A DNA stretch of 64,000 bases from Asticcacaulis excentricus (GCF_003966695.1 NZ_AP018827.1:1178001-1242000), one strand, 5' to 3'; numbered from the stretch's first letter, positions 9,067 through 18,806 are shown. Made by a program: numbers and translations. The notes: generated from the sequence alone by a model not told the origin.

Positions 9067-9291
9067 ATGTCGGACGAAGAAGCGTTCACCCCCGCTTTTC
9101 GCTCAGGCACCGGGCCGGGCGGGCCGCTGAATGCCTTGATCCATGAGGATCTGAGCGGTTATTCGGTCATCGACCTCAAGGAGCGCATCAGCGCGCTTGA
9201 GGCCGAAATCGTGCGTACCCGGACCATGCTTGACTCCAAGCAAAGCGGTCGCAGCGCGGCGGAAGCCCTGTTCTCCTTCAAGGGGAGTTAG
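9067..9291 (+). CDS. DUF1192 family small protein
   Basis: A 74-residue protein matching DUF1192: a short variable N-terminus, then YSVIDLKERISALEAEIVRTR, a heptad-like helix, and the SGRSAAEALF tail. The family is alphaproteobacterial and of unknown function. A good GAGGAGA ribosome-binding site precedes the ATG. The DUF1465 gene follows on the same strand after about 145 bases. Confidence 0.85.
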   Translation: MSDEEAFTPAFRSGTGPGGPLNALIHEDLSGYSVIDLKERISALEAEIVRTRTMLDSKQSGRSAAEALFSFKGS

Positions 9292-9436
9292 GGCTTTGTT
9301 AGGGGGCGGCGTGGCAGGTGCGCGCCCCGTCCTGTCGCTTCGGGTGGCACGCCCGTTGCAGGACGATCAGTGACCTCAGGGGTGCCGTTTGGGCCCCTTA
9401 CGTATTGTGTGTTTTGAGATTTTCCGAAGGCCAGCC

Positions 9437-9955
9437 ATGTCCGATACCGGTGCCGTAGTTTCCTTGTCCCAGCGTGCGGACCTCGTGCGTGATTTTGCCC
9501 GTTCGGACCTGTTCGACCGGACCTTCCGCGAAGGCATGGGTCTGGTCGAAGAAACGGCCTCCTATCTGGACGGCGATGGCCGCCGCGACTCGCGCATCCT
9601 GAGCCGCGAAGACGCCCTGCTCTATGCCGGTGAGTCCATGCGCCTGACGACGCGCCTGATGCAGATCGCCTCGTGGCTGCTGGTGCAGCGTGCCGTGCGC
9701 GAAGGCGATATGGAAGCCACCGACGCCTGCGACGAAAAGTATCGCCTGTCGGCCGCCGCCCAGAGCGAATATGGCGACCAGCTCAAGGTGCTGCCGCAGG
9801 GGCTTTTGGAACTGCTGGACCGTTCCAACCGCCTGTATGACCGCATCTCGCACCTCGATCGCCGCATGTTCGTCGAAGCCGAGGCGGACAAGCCGCAGAC
9901 CAATCCGGTGCTGGATCAGATGGCCCTGCTGCGCAACACGTTTGGCAATCTCTGA
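9437..9955 (+). CDS. DUF1465 family protein
   Basis: A 172-residue, largely helical soluble protein of the DUF1465 family, recognisable from [20 protein letters not shown], the [31 protein letters not shown] core and the [10 protein letters not shown] segment. It has no signal peptide and no known biochemical role. The ATG at 9437 has AAGG nine bases upstream; an in-frame start at 9389 adds 16 residues unlike the family. It lies downstream of DUF1192 and just before thiE. Confidence 0.82.
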   Translation: MSDTGAVVSLSQRADLVRDFARSDLFDRTFREGMGLVEETASYLDGDGRRDSRILSREDALLYAGESMRLTTRLMQIASWLLVQRAVREGDMEATDACDEKYRLSAAAQSEYGDQLKVLPQGLLELLDRSNRLYDRISHLDRRMFVEAEADKPQTNPVLDQMALLRNTFGNL

Positions 9956-10031
9956 TACCCTCCTCCCCTGTAGCGAAGCGGGCGGGATGGAAAAACTTGC
10001 CCCCGGCCCGCTTTTGGGGCAGGACGAGGCG

Positions 10032-10649
10032 ATGACCTCGCAACTCTACCTCATCACGCCACCCCGCATTGCCGACCACGCCGCCTTTGCGCGCGCTCTG
10101 GACGACGCCCTGTCGGCTGGGCCGGTCCCGGCCCTGCAAATCCGCCTCAAAGACGTGTCACTGGATGAAATCCGCGCGCTAACGCGGCTGATCACGCCGA
10201 TCGCCCACCGGCACGGCACCGCGGTGCTGATGAACGACCATGTCGATCTGGCGAAGGAATTGCGTCTTGACGGCGTGCACGTGGGTCAGTCCGACACGCC
10301 CTATAAGGAGGCGCGCAAGCGGCTGGGGACCGAGGCCATGATCGGCGTCACCTGCCACAACAGCCGTCATCTGGCCATGGAAGCCGCTGAGGCCGGGGCC
10401 GACTACGTCGCCTTCGGGGCCTTCTATCCCACCGCCACCAAGACGGTCGAACACATGGCCGAACTGGACACCCTGACCATCTGGCAGGAGACGATGGAAG
10501 TCCCCTGCGTCGCTATCGGCGGCATCACCGCAGCAAATGCGGCCGAAGTCTCCGCCGCCGGAGCCGACTTTATCGCCGTATCCGGCGCCGTCTGGACCCA
10601 TCCGGACGGCCCGGACGCCGGCGTCAGGGCGCTGCTGGCGGCGATTTAG
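10032..10649 (+). CDS. thiE: Thiamine-phosphate synthase ThiE
   Basis: ThiE condenses the thiazole and pyrimidine halves of thiamine into thiamine phosphate in the cytosol. The 205-residue protein shows a TIM-barrel with [31 protein letters not shown], the phosphate-binding [10 protein letters not shown] and AIGGI. AGGACGAGG lies directly upstream of the ATG at 10032; the same frame stays open further upstream through the DUF1465 gene, but that part is not ThiE-like. Its last 26 bases overlap the end of a convergent membrane-protein gene. No other thi genes are in the window. Confidence 0.92.
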   Translation: MTSQLYLITPPRIADHAAFARALDDALSAGPVPALQIRLKDVSLDEIRALTRLITPIAHRHGTAVLMNDHVDLAKELRLDGVHVGQSDTPYKEARKRLGTEAMIGVTCHNSRHLAMEAAEAGADYVAFGAFYPTATKTVEHMAELDTLTIWQETMEVPCVAIGGITAANAAEVSAAGADFIAVSGAVWTHPDGPDAGVRALLAAI

Positions 10650-11787
10650 GGCCGCACCGCCTCCAGTCATAGTACTGCCAGCCCAGCGCACCGGTGTAGA
10701 GCGTCAGGCACAGGGTGTCCCCCGGTTCGGTCTTGCGATAGGTCTGCGTTCCAATAGGCAACTTGCGGACCTGCGTTACAGGCCCCCAAGGCTCCACGCG
10801 CACAAACTTGGCCCCATAGCGTCCGGACGTCTTGCTTAGCACCTCAGTTTCAAAAGACTGCGGGGGCGCCGTCTCATAGGCGCCGTTGGCCAAGGTGAGG
10901 GTACTGAAGGCGTAGATCAGATTTACGGGCAGGATCAGCCAACTTATGACGCGACGATCCCCCATTTTTTGTACGATCAGCAAACCGAGCGCCGCGACCA
11001 GAGCGCCCCCCAAGATCGCTGCCTCATCAACGGGCTCAAACCGGAAATAAGCGACCACTGCTGTCGTCACCACAGGCCAGACCGCTATATGCCAGACGGG
11101 CAAGGTCCGGCGGGGTTGGCCGAAAAACGACCAGCGCCCACCCGACAGGGCTGGCAGCCCACATACCAGCAGCGGAATAAGCACGGCAATCACCCGAACG
11201 GGCGGATAGCCGCTGATCAGCGTCCAGAAGGCCACCATGCCGGAGAAGCCTGAGAGGACGCCAAGAAACGCTTTATGGTTATAAATCCGCGCTTCGCGAA
11301 CCTCAGCCGGACCAAAGGCAGGGTTGGTGAGCAGTGCCCTGTTCTTGAACGTCTCGTCCGTGGCCTCCAGATCGGGCAGCCCGTTCAGCCAGTCCGCAAG
11401 AGCGGTTTGCGCGCCGCCAAATAAGGACACCTTTATACGCCATAAGTCGCCGTCCAGGGTCCGGACCTCTATAAAGGTTCCGTACTTAGAGGTCTTGAGG
11501 CCCCAACCCAGCACCTCCTGCCGTCGCAATCTGTGAACCTTGAAGACGGCTCGCCATTCGACCGCCTCAGCATCAAGTTTCAGATAGGCAAAGTAGCTGC
11601 TGATGTAGGTAACCCCTAAGACCACCGCGCCGCTCAGGCTTATGCCACATATGAGCAGGCGCAGTGAAAGGCGCTCGTCTGTGGAGACGATGAGCCCCAG
11701 CAGGAAGATCCCCACACAGAAAAGCAGCGGCAAGATGATCTCGTGCCGGTCGTATTTCGTGCGACGAAAGGTTTTTCCGACTGACAT
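10624..11787 (-). CDS. Uncharacterised multi-pass membrane protein
   Basis: A 387-residue protein with two N-terminal membrane segments (about 17-33 and 43-66), a soluble stretch of about 100 residues containing [20 protein letters not shown] that could be a PH-like beta domain, then four or more further membrane segments (about 172-300) and a soluble C-terminus. I do not recognise the family. The start has an AGGG site. It overlaps the 3-prime end of thiE by 26 bases, tail to tail. Confidence 0.7.
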   Translation of the reverse strand: MSVGKTFRRTKYDRHEIILPLLFCVGIFLLGLIVSTDERLSLRLLICGISLSGAVVLGVTYISSYFAYLKLDAEAVEWRAVFKVHRLRRQEVLGWGLKTSKYGTFIEVRTLDGDLWRIKVSLFGGAQTALADWLNGLPDLEATDETFKNRALLTNPAFGPAEVREARIYNHKAFLGVLSGFSGMVAFWTLISGYPPVRVIAVLIPLLVCGLPALSGGRWSFFGQPRRTLPVWHIAVWPVVTTAVVAYFRFEPVDEAAILGGALVAALGLLIVQKMGDRRVISWLILPVNLIYAFSTLTLANGAYETAPPQSFETEVLSKTSGRYGAKFVRVEPWGPVTQVRKLPIGTQTYRKTEPGDTLCLTLYTGALGWQYYDWRRCGPKSPPAAP

Positions 11788-11852
11788 GCCCTACCCTGAG
11801 TGAGGGGATACAAAGGGTCCCGCCCACAGTCAACCAGAGCGCAACGCGCGTC

Positions 11853-12533
11853 TTACTCCACCGCCGCCGAAGGTGACGGCCAGCCGACCGACATTTCGAC
11901 GATGACCGGTTGAAGCGCCTGCATATTGGGGTTGGAGGACGCCACCTGCGTGTCGCCGACAATATCGCTGGTCAACTGACCGGTGTGGCTTTCCGGCGGC
12001 GCGAAGCGCAGGCTCAGCACGCAGTCGCCCGACATCAGGCCGAGCGTGCCGCCCTTGAAGTCCGCCGCGTAACCGCCGTAGTCCCAGTCAAAGCCATAGA
12101 GATCGAACCCCTTGCCATTGGCCGCCTCAACCGCTTTCAGCGCAGAGCCGATGCGGATATTGCCGGGGCCGGACCACTGCACCGCGCCGCGACCGATGCG
12201 CACATCGGCCACCTGCGTCTTGGCTTCGTCCCAGAAGGTGACCACCACCTTGCGCGCCGGATCGTCAGGATAGAGGACGACGGCACTTTCGGTCGTGCCT
12301 TCCGGACCTGGCACGGTTTCTTCGCGTGCTTTTCCGGCATAGGTCTGAAGCAGTTGTGCCGCCGTGGCCGATTTGGCCACTGGCGTTTCGCACGAAAGAG
12401 TTTGCGCGCTCTGATCCGCTACAGAAGACGACGAGACGCCTGAGCCTTCGTCCGATGCTGTCGGCTTGTCCGGCTTGCCACAGGCCGTCAGGGTCAGAAG
12501 GGCCATAAGGGCTATACCCGTCGGCTTAAGCAT
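11853..12533 (-). CDS. Uncharacterised lipoprotein
   Basis: A 226-residue lipoprotein: the first 18 residues are a signal peptide ending in the lipobox LTAC, with Cys18 as the expected lipidation site, followed by a serine-rich linker and a soluble domain of about 170 residues. The residue after Cys is Gly, so sorting to the outer membrane is plausible. No family recognised. A strong GAGAGGAG site precedes the ATG. It is divergent from efp. Confidence 0.75.
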   Translation of the reverse strand: MLKPTGIALMALLTLTACGKPDKPTASDEGSGVSSSSVADQSAQTLSCETPVAKSATAAQLLQTYAGKAREETVPGPEGTTESAVVLYPDDPARKVVVTFWDEAKTQVADVRIGRGAVQWSGPGNIRIGSALKAVEAANGKGFDLYGFDWDYGGYAADFKGGTLGLMSGDCVLSLRFAPPESHTGQLTSDIVGDTQVASSNPNMQALQPVIVEMSVGWPSPSAAVE

Positions 12534-12698
12534 GTCGCGCTCCTCTCCATCTCAATCAGCGTTACCATGCGCTGTCTCGCATAAAAAGTCGATTCCCGCT
12601 GCGGCTTCGCGGCCCCCTTGCCTCGTCTGGGGTAAGCGTGTAGTAACGCGCGCAAACTCTTCTGGGCCTGTGCGCTCGCTCCTTGACAAGTCGAATCC

Positions 12699-13265
12699 AT
12701 GAAAATCAACGCCAATACCATCAAACCGGGCATGATCCTCGAATATCAGAACGGTCTGTGGGCCGTCGTGAAGACCGAGCACGTGAAGCCCGGTAAGGGC
12801 GGCGCCTTTGCCCAGGTCGAAATGAAGAACCTCGTCACCGGCACCAAGCTGAACGAGCGCTTCCGTTCCGACGACACGGTTGAGCGCGCCGTGCTGGAGC
12901 AACGCGACCATTCGTACCTCTACGAAGACGGCGACATGCTGGTGTTCATGGATCAGGAAAACTACGAGCAGATTTCGCTGTCGAAGGACTGGGTCGGCGA
13001 AGATCAGGTCCGCTTCCTGCACGACGGCATGATCGTCGTTATCGAATCCCACGAAGGCAAGCCGATCGGCATGAGCCTGCCCGACACGGTGGTGCTCGAA
13101 GTCATCGAAACCGAGCCGACCATCAAGGGCCAGACCGCCTCGTCTTCCTACAAGCCCGCCAAGGCCTCCAACGGTATGCGCGTCATGATCCCGCCCTTCA
13201 TGGGCACGGGTGAGCGCATCGTCGTTTCGACCGAAACCGGCGAATATATGCGCCGCGCCGATTGA
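12699..13265 (+). CDS. efp: Elongation factor P
   Basis: EF-P binds ribosomes stalled at proline runs and promotes peptide bond formation. The 188-residue protein has the usual three beta-barrel domains; the tip loop reads [10 protein letters not shown], putting the modifiable lysine at position 33, and the C-terminus [16 protein letters not shown] is typical. No epmA or epmB lysylation gene is in the window, so the modification state is unknown. It is divergent from the lipoprotein gene. Confidence 0.96.
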   Translation: MKINANTIKPGMILEYQNGLWAVVKTEHVKPGKGGAFAQVEMKNLVTGTKLNERFRSDDTVERAVLEQRDHSYLYEDGDMLVFMDQENYEQISLSKDWVGEDQVRFLHDGMIVVIESHEGKPIGMSLPDTVVLEVIETEPTIKGQTASSSYKPAKASNGMRVMIPPFMGTGERIVVSTETGEYMRRAD

Positions 13266-13267
13266 TC

Positions 13268-13430
13268 CTCCGCTTCCCCTGTACGCCTCGCGAACGGGGG
13301 AGCCGGATCGCTGGTGTGATGCTAGCAGATGTAGCGCGCTGAGGCGGAGGGGCCATCCTTTCGTCTCGTCGCCCCCTCCGGCCAGACAAGCTGGCCACCT
13401 CCCCCGCTAAGGCAGGGGAGGAGGTGTTTT
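13268..13430. repeat. Intergenic palindromic repeat, CCTCCCC family copy 1
   Basis: The spacer between efp and the inositol phosphatase gene holds several stem-loops: GGCCAG-N5-CTGGCC at 13380-13396, and CCTCCCC pairing with GGGGAGG at 13398-13421. The segment CCCCCTCCG ... GCCACCTCCCCC is shared with the element at 30375-30511, so this belongs to a dispersed family in this window. Confidence 0.7.
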
Positions 13431-13444
13431 TAAAAGGCCCTGAC

Positions 13445-14239
13445 ATGGTAATCCAATCCGCCCTCATTCAGGCCATGGTCGCCGCCATCCGCAAGGCGTG
13501 CAAGGGGGTGTCCCGCGACTTCGGCGAAATCAGCGAGCTTCAGGTGTCGCGCAAAGGCCCCGGCGACTTCGTTACCGCCGCCGACAAGCGCGTGGAAGCC
13601 GCCCTGTTCGAGGAACTGACCCGCCTGCGCCCCGGCTACGGCTTTCTAGGGGAAGAACAGGGCCTGCGTGAAGGCACGGACAAGACGCACCGCTGGATCG
13701 TCGATCCCATCGATGGCACCACCAACTTCATGCACGGTATCCCGGTGTTTGCCTGCACCGTGGCGCTAGAACGTGATGGAGAGATCGTCGCGGGCGTCAC
13801 CTATAACCCGATCACCAACGACCTCTACTGGGCCGAAAAGGGCAAGGGTGCCTATCACAATGACCGCCGTCTGCGCGTTTCGGCGCGCAAGGTGATGGAA
13901 GACAGCCTGATCGCCACGGGTCTGCCGTTTGTCGGCAAGACCGGCCACGCGCAAGCCCTGAAAGAACTGCATCAGATCATGCAGCGCACGGCCGGTATCC
14001 GTCGTCTGGGGGCCTGCTCGCTCGACCTCGCCATGGTGGCCGCTGGTCAGGTGGATGGCTATTGGGAACGCGGGCTTAAGCCGTGGGACATGGCCGCCGG
14101 GACGCTGCTGATCACCGAAGCCGGCGGCAAGATCGGCTCGCTGGACGGCGATCAGTCGCCGCTGATCACCGGCGAAATGCTGGCCGCCAATCACGACCTC
14201 TATCCGCAACTGCTGGAAAAGCTGCAACTGGCGAAGTGA
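13445..14239 (+). CDS. Inositol monophosphatase family phosphatase
   Basis: A 264-residue magnesium-dependent sugar-phosphate phosphatase of the IMPase/SuhB family. The metal-binding motifs are GEEQG (69-73) and DPIDGTTNF (87-95), and the late WDMAAG block lies near residue 218. The exact substrate (inositol phosphate, or a related sugar or nucleotide phosphate) cannot be decided from sequence. AAAAGG lies about 10 bases before the ATG at 13445. It ends exactly where the convergent membrane-protein gene ends, with no gap. Confidence 0.9.
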   Translation: MVIQSALIQAMVAAIRKACKGVSRDFGEISELQVSRKGPGDFVTAADKRVEAALFEELTRLRPGYGFLGEEQGLREGTDKTHRWIVDPIDGTTNFMHGIPVFACTVALERDGEIVAGVTYNPITNDLYWAEKGKGAYHNDRRLRVSARKVMEDSLIATGLPFVGKTGHAQALKELHQIMQRTAGIRRLGACSLDLAMVAAGQVDGYWERGLKPWDMAAGTLLITEAGGKIGSLDGDQSPLITGEMLAANHDLYPQLLEKLQLAK

Positions 14240-15094
14240 TCATCCACTTGCTAGGATGAGGAATATCCAAGCGACCGTGAACCCCACCATAATGGCGCTG
14301 CCGATCAATAACCAGAATTGACGCAGCGCCAGACTCTTTGCGGTTAGGCCGGGTGAACTGGCTTCAAGTTCATTCAGCACATCGTTCAAAGCATTGGAAA
14401 GACCACTGATAACCGTCACTCTATTCACCGCCAGCCTATCGATAGCGGCTCTGAGTTGATGCAACCGCTCATAATTTGCTTCCGGTCTGAGTTTGGGCCC
14501 CTCCCCTGATAAGGTAAGATCGGGCACATCCAGTCGAATAGAGGCATTTGACTCTATGTTGTTGACCGGCCGCTTACCGTTGGGGTCTGTCAGTTCAAGT
14601 ACAGCCCTGAGATCGTTGGAAAGCGACGAATTGAGGGCCTTTACCCAGCGGTCCAAGGCCGCGAGATTTCCGCGTATAATCTGACCGCGCGCATCAAGTT
14701 CGAGAAGCCCGACCTCTGCTGATTTTTTAATAGCCTCATCCAAAGGTGCCAGAAAAGCCGCGATAGCATCACGATTAAAGGATCGTGCCCTGCGAAACTC
14801 GACCCTTACCGCGAGTACGACAGGGACTGAGACAATGAGGGCGACGGTCGTAGAGGTAGTTATGGCCGTGAAAGCATTTTTGAAGATAAAATCGAATAGT
14901 GACTCGAATACCTTGCTAAGAAAAGCGTCTCGGGCCGCCGTACCGACACTTTCAACAATAGCGGCCGGAGTCGTAATAACGGTTTGCCACAACGCGGCGA
15001 CGGCTATGATGCACACGAAGGTAGCGAAGGCCGTCGCCAGCCACATCCAGATGCGATAAAGCCAAACCTCAAGTGTTCCTGCGAACTTCGCCAT
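14240..15094 (-). CDS. Uncharacterised membrane protein with helical cytosolic domain
   Basis: A 284-residue protein with a hydrophobic segment near residues 15-38, a second at about 75-98, a soluble mostly helical middle (about 105-255), and a C-terminal membrane segment near 262-282. I do not recognise it. GGCAGGATA precedes the ATG. Its stop codon abuts the stop of the inositol phosphatase gene on the other strand. Confidence 0.65.
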   Translation of the reverse strand: MAKFAGTLEVWLYRIWMWLATAFATFVCIIAVAALWQTVITTPAAIVESVGTAARDAFLSKVFESLFDFIFKNAFTAITTSTTVALIVSVPVVLAVRVEFRRARSFNRDAIAAFLAPLDEAIKKSAEVGLLELDARGQIIRGNLAALDRWVKALNSSLSNDLRAVLELTDPNGKRPVNNIESNASIRLDVPDLTLSGEGPKLRPEANYERLHQLRAAIDRLAVNRVTVISGLSNALNDVLNELEASSPGLTAKSLALRQFWLLIGSAIMVGFTVAWIFLILASG

Positions 15095-15175
15095 TATCCT
15101 GCCCCCCAGCCTACAAAGGTTAATCTGCCAGAGCCATTAACCTTTGTCTATGCCACACGAGCAACTCAGGCGCGA

Positions 15176-15820
15176 TCAGGCCTCGATCAGGACTTCCGAA
15201 CTGACGGGCTGCGTCACCGGCGCAATGCCGCGGAAGACGATGGCGATCAGCTTGTCGGCTTCTTCGGCGTTCATCATGTGGAAGCGCCCGGCCAGAAAGC
15301 GGAACATCAGCGGGCCATAGATCAGATCAAGCCCCATCTGCATGTCGATATCGCTGCGCAGGTCGCCGCGCTCGACGCCCCGCCGCCAGATGGTCGCCAC
15401 CGCTTCGCGGCGCTGGTTGAGGAAGCTTTCCAGCAGGGCCTGATTGAAGGTTTCATCCCCCTGCCCTTCGGCGATCAGTTGCGCCAGCGTGCGCCCGGCC
15501 GCCGACGCATAGAAGGCCATGGCGTCGCGCATCGCCATCAGGAAGTCGCGCTCCGATGAGCCCGTGTCCGGCACGACGATCTCATCGCTTATGCGCGCCA
15601 TAAAGGCATCGAAAGCGATATGCAGCTTGTTCGGCCACCACTTATAGAGGGTCGCCTTGGAGACCCCGGCCTTGCGCGCAATGGCTTCGGCGGTGATGTC
15701 GCGCAGGTTCCCGGCTTCCAGCAGGTCGAGCGTCGCCTGAAGGATCTGTTCACGCGCACTTTCCGAGCGCGGACGACCACGCGGGCGCTTTACGGGGGGC
15801 GAGAGAGTGTCGATGGTCAT
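15176..15820 (-). CDS. TetR/AcrR family repressor
   Basis: A 214-residue one-component repressor. The N-terminal helix-turn-helix spans about residues 20-66 (ILQATLDLLEAG, ITAEAIARKAGVSKATLYKWW), preceded by a basic RPRGRPRSES arm. The remaining helices form a ligand-binding and dimer domain of the TetR C-terminal type. Its ATG directly follows the stop codon of the SDR gene upstream, so both are transcribed together from the promoter near 16760. Autoregulation through the two palindromes there is inferred. Confidence 0.9.
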   Translation of the reverse strand: MTIDTLSPPVKRPRGRPRSESAREQILQATLDLLEAGNLRDITAEAIARKAGVSKATLYKWWPNKLHIAFDAFMARISDEIVVPDTGSSERDFLMAMRDAMAFYASAAGRTLAQLIAEGQGDETFNQALLESFLNQRREAVATIWRRGVERGDLRSDIDMQMGLDLIYGPLMFRFLAGRFHMMNAEEADKLIAIVFRGIAPVTQPVSSEVLIEA

Positions 15821-16681
15821 TTACGCGGCCTCGGATTGATACAAACTCAGATTACGCCAGGCCGACAGTTCGGCCTGAAGGGCGCTCAGGCGACGCAGTG
15901 CCCGTTCATAGGCGCGCGCCCCCAGCACCAGATGACCGGGCGCTTCGGGCAGGTCCATGGCGCGCAACACGGCTTGCGCACGACCGGCCATGACCATCTC
16001 GTCCAGTTCTTCCTGCCACAGACGCGCAGGCCCCAGCCGGGTGTCGTAGTCTGCGATCACCTGACGCGCGATGATGCGGGCTTCGGGGCCGCCCAGCATA
16101 CCGGGGTCCACGGTCGTCACCTGAATGCCCAGCGGTTTCAGTTCCTGCGTCAGCGACTCGGACAGGCCGCTCACCGCGCCACGCACCGCGTGGGTCAGGC
16201 CAAAGCCCGCCGCCTGCTCCGGGTGACCGGACGCCAGCGTCACCACGTGGCCACGGCGGCGTTCGCGCATGTGCGGCAGCACTTCGCGCATCACATTGAG
16301 CACACCGAACAGATTGGTTTCAAACAGGCGGCGCACTTCGAGGTCGCTCGCCTCCTCCACCGCGCCGATCAGGCTGGCGCAGGCATTGTTAACCAGAATA
16401 TCAATATGGCCAAAGCAACGGATGGCCGTATCGACCGCCACACGCACTTCGTGGGCGTCATCCGAATCCATGGCCAGCGCCACCAGCGCATGGGCATAGT
16501 CTTCGAACCCGGTGGCAAAGGTTTCCGGGCGGCGGCCCGTGGCCACCACGAAATCGCCGCGTTCGAGCGCGGCACGCACCAGTTCACGCCCCAGGCCATG
16601 CGAGGCCCCGGTAATGAACCATACCCGGTGGCTTTCCGACGCTTCGGAAACCTCTCCGGAGTCCAACAAATCATCTGACAC
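15821..16681 (-). CDS. SDR-fold protein with degenerate active site
   Basis: A 286-residue short-chain dehydrogenase/reductase fold. The cofactor loop TGASHGLG (24-31) and NNAC (98-101, in place of NNAG) are kept. In the catalytic region GFGLTHAVRGAVSG, alignment with the usual GFxxYxxxK pattern puts Thr163 where Tyr belongs and Arg167 where Lys belongs, so normal hydride-transfer catalysis is unlikely. Codons at 16195-16193 (ACC) and 16183-16181 (CGT) confirm both. A GTG at 16681 with GGGA upstream was chosen; a TTG at 16696 is possible. It is first in an operon with the TetR gene. A ligand-sensing or scaffold role, or an unusual reaction, are alternatives. Confidence 0.85.
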   Translation of the reverse strand: MSDDLLDSGEVSEASESHRVWFITGASHGLGRELVRAALERGDFVVATGRRPETFATGFEDYAHALVALAMDSDDAHEVRVAVDTAIRCFGHIDILVNNACASLIGAVEEASDLEVRRLFETNLFGVLNVMREVLPHMRERRRGHVVTLASGHPEQAAGFGLTHAVRGAVSGLSESLTQELKPLGIQVTTVDPGMLGGPEARIIARQVIADYDTRLGPARLWQEELDEMVMAGRAQAVLRAMDLPEAPGHLVLGARAYERALRRLSALQAELSAWRNLSLYQSEAA

Positions 16682-16758
16682 GGTACACGATCCCAAGGCG
16701 GCCGGTGCGGGTGAGGACGGCCAAACTCATCCGGATGAGGGAGGTTCCGGGTTGAAGC

Positions 16759-16787
16759 TATATAAAACTGTACGTACAGTATATCAA
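16759..16787 (-). promoter_or_regulatory. Promoter of the SDR-tetR operon
   Basis: Reading the minus strand, TTGATA (16787-16782) is separated by exactly 17 bases from TATATA (16764-16759), a good sigma-70 type promoter. The predicted transcript start is about 70 bases before the SDR start. The spacer contains the palindrome ACTGTACGTACAGT. Confidence 0.7.
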
Positions 16788-16814
16788 TGATATGAAGACG
16801 TGAATACGTATTCA
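16767..16814. promoter_or_regulatory. Paired TetR-type operators with TACGTA core
   Basis: Two perfect 14-bp palindromes, ACTGTACGTACAGT (16767-16780) and TGAATACGTATTCA (16801-16814), share a TACGTA centre and are 34 bases apart centre to centre. The first lies inside the promoter spacer and the second just upstream of the -35. Placement next to a TetR operon makes them likely binding sites for that repressor. Confidence 0.72.
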
Positions 16815-16955
16815 GTCCGTTAAATACATGACTTCAAAAGGGAAAATTTTTCTCGCATGGGTAGATTTTTATCCCCGATCACGCGATTTGCGGCCTTATG
16901 ATACCTTTTGCGCACAACCGTAACATTTATTGATGGCTTTTGGCCCTTCAGCGCC

Positions 16956-18806
16956 TCAGGCGCCGAATTGCAGTTCAGCTAAACGGGCATACAACCCGCC
17001 CTGCGCCACCAGTTCCTCGTGCGTCCCCTGCTCGACCACGCGGCCTTCGTCCATCACCACGATGCGGTCGGCCTTGAGCACGGTGGCCAGCCGGTGGGCG
17101 ATGACCAACGTCGTGCGTTCGCTCATCGCCTCGTTCAGCGCATCCTGCACCAGCCGCTCATTCTCGGCATCCAGTGCCGACGTCGCCTCATCAAGCAGCA
17201 GAACCGGGGCCTGACGCACCAGCGCCCGCGCAATCGACAGGCGTTGCTTCTGCCCGCCGGAGAGCGACTTGGCGCGCTCACCCAGAGGCGTGTCAAAGCC
17301 CTGCGGCAGGGCCTCGATAAAGGCCTGCGCCTGCGCCTTCATCGCCGCCGTCTGTATCTCTTCGGGCGTCGCGTCTTCGCGGCCAAAGCGGATGTTCTCG
17401 GCGGGCGAAGTCGAAAACAGGGCGGCGTCCTGCGCCACCAGCGACAGGCGACGGCGCACCGCCTTGGGGTCGGCTTTGGCGATATCAACGCCATCGAGCG
17501 CAATCGTCCCGGTCGTGGGCTCGTAATAGCGCAGCAGCAGCTTGAACACGGTCGATTTCCCCGCCCCCGACGGCCCGACCAGCGCCACCGTCTCACCGGG
17601 CTGTACGCTGAGCGAAAAACCGCTCAGCACCGGCTGTTCCGGGCGAGCCGGATAAGCGAAATCGACCTGATCAAACACCACCGCCCCGCGCGCCGGTTCC
17701 GGTAACGGCAGAGGATTGGCTGGGGCGACGATAGTCGGCTGTGCCGTCAGCAACTCGTCGATGCGGCTCATGGCGCCGGCGGCCTTTTGCACATCGCCCC
17801 AGGTTTCCGACAGAGAGCCGACCGACCCGGCGACCAGCACCGACAGCATGACGAACTGGATCAGCGTGCCTTCCGACATCTCTCCGGCCAGAACGGCGCG
17901 CGAGCCGAGCCACAGCACAAAGGCGATGCCGCCAAAGACCAGTGAAATGACCAGCGCCGTCATCAGGGCCCGCGCCCCCATACGCTTCAGCGACTGACGA
18001 AACGCCGTTTCCACGCCCTCGCCAAAGCGGCCGCGCGCATAGTCTTCGCGCACAAAGGCCTGCACGGTTTCCAGCGCGTCCAGCGTCTCACCCGCCGTGC
18101 CGACGGCGGCGGCAAAGCTGTCCTGCGTCTGGCGCGTCAACTGCCCCACGCGCTTGCCGAAGGTGAACAGCGGCACCAGCACCACCGGGAAGATGCACAG
18201 CACGAACAGGGTCAGTTTGGGGCTGACGAACATCAGCAGGATCAGGCCGCCGACGAACGAAATGCCGTTGCGTAGCGCCATGGAGATCGAGGTAGACACC
18301 AGGGTATCGACGATCTGAAGATCGGTGGTCAGGCGCGAAATCACCTCACCCGTGCGGATTCTCAGGAAGAAGCCGGGATCGAGACCCAGAATGTGGTTGA
18401 ACACATCCTTGCGCAGATTGGCCACCACCCGCTCGCCCAGCTTGGTGATGTAGAAGTAGCGCAAGGCGGTCGCCAGAGCCAGCACCAGCGCCACCCCGGC
18501 CATCACCCCGAACCACAGGTTCAGTTGCGACCCGTCCTGAGAGCCAAAGCCATTATCGATCAGGTAGCGCGAAGCGACCGTCAGCGACAGGGTGGCCCCT
18601 GACGACAACAACAGAAAGAAGATGGCAAAGACCGCATCGACCTTCAGCCGTGCAATATAGGGCCATAGCCGCAGCAAGGGCTTGAGGTTGCGCGTCTTTT
18701 CCCGCCCGGCTGCGGCGGAGGTGATCTGCCCCACCAGTTCAGCCCCCGATCCGGGGCGGTCGTTGAGGGCGTCGGAGTCGCTGCGCGGGGGTGTCTGTGC
18801 GGTCAT
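16956..18806 (-). CDS. ABC exporter, fused permease and ATPase
   Basis: A 616-residue half-transporter in the MsbA/multidrug exporter group, working as a homodimer in the inner membrane. Six membrane segments fall within about residues 58-330. The ATPase has Walker A GPSGAGKST (411-419), Q-loop near 459, signature LSGGQ (515-519) and Walker B LLLDE (536-540) followed by ATSALD. Substrate unknown; lipids or drugs are usual. The ribosome-binding site is weak. It is divergent from rpmE with 134 bases between them. Confidence 0.9.
   Translation of the reverse strand: MTAQTPPRSDSDALNDRPGSGAELVGQITSAAAGREKTRNLKPLLRLWPYIARLKVDAVFAIFFLLLSSGATLSLTVASRYLIDNGFGSQDGSQLNLWFGVMAGVALVLALATALRYFYITKLGERVVANLRKDVFNHILGLDPGFFLRIRTGEVISRLTTDLQIVDTLVSTSISMALRNGISFVGGLILLMFVSPKLTLFVLCIFPVVLVPLFTFGKRVGQLTRQTQDSFAAAVGTAGETLDALETVQAFVREDYARGRFGEGVETAFRQSLKRMGARALMTALVISLVFGGIAFVLWLGSRAVLAGEMSEGTLIQFVMLSVLVAGSVGSLSETWGDVQKAAGAMSRIDELLTAQPTIVAPANPLPLPEPARGAVVFDQVDFAYPARPEQPVLSGFSLSVQPGETVALVGPSGAGKSTVFKLLLRYYEPTTGTIALDGVDIAKADPKAVRRRLSLVAQDAALFSTSPAENIRFGREDATPEEIQTAAMKAQAQAFIEALPQGFDTPLGERAKSLSGGQKQRLSIARALVRQAPVLLLDEATSALDAENERLVQDALNEAMSERTTLVIAHRLATVLKADRIVVMDEGRVVEQGTHEELVAQGGLYARLAELQFGA

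Noticed and set aside
12683-12699. TTGACA just upstream of efp as a promoter -35
   Set aside because: It lies only 16 bases before the start codon, so the -10 would fall inside the coding region.
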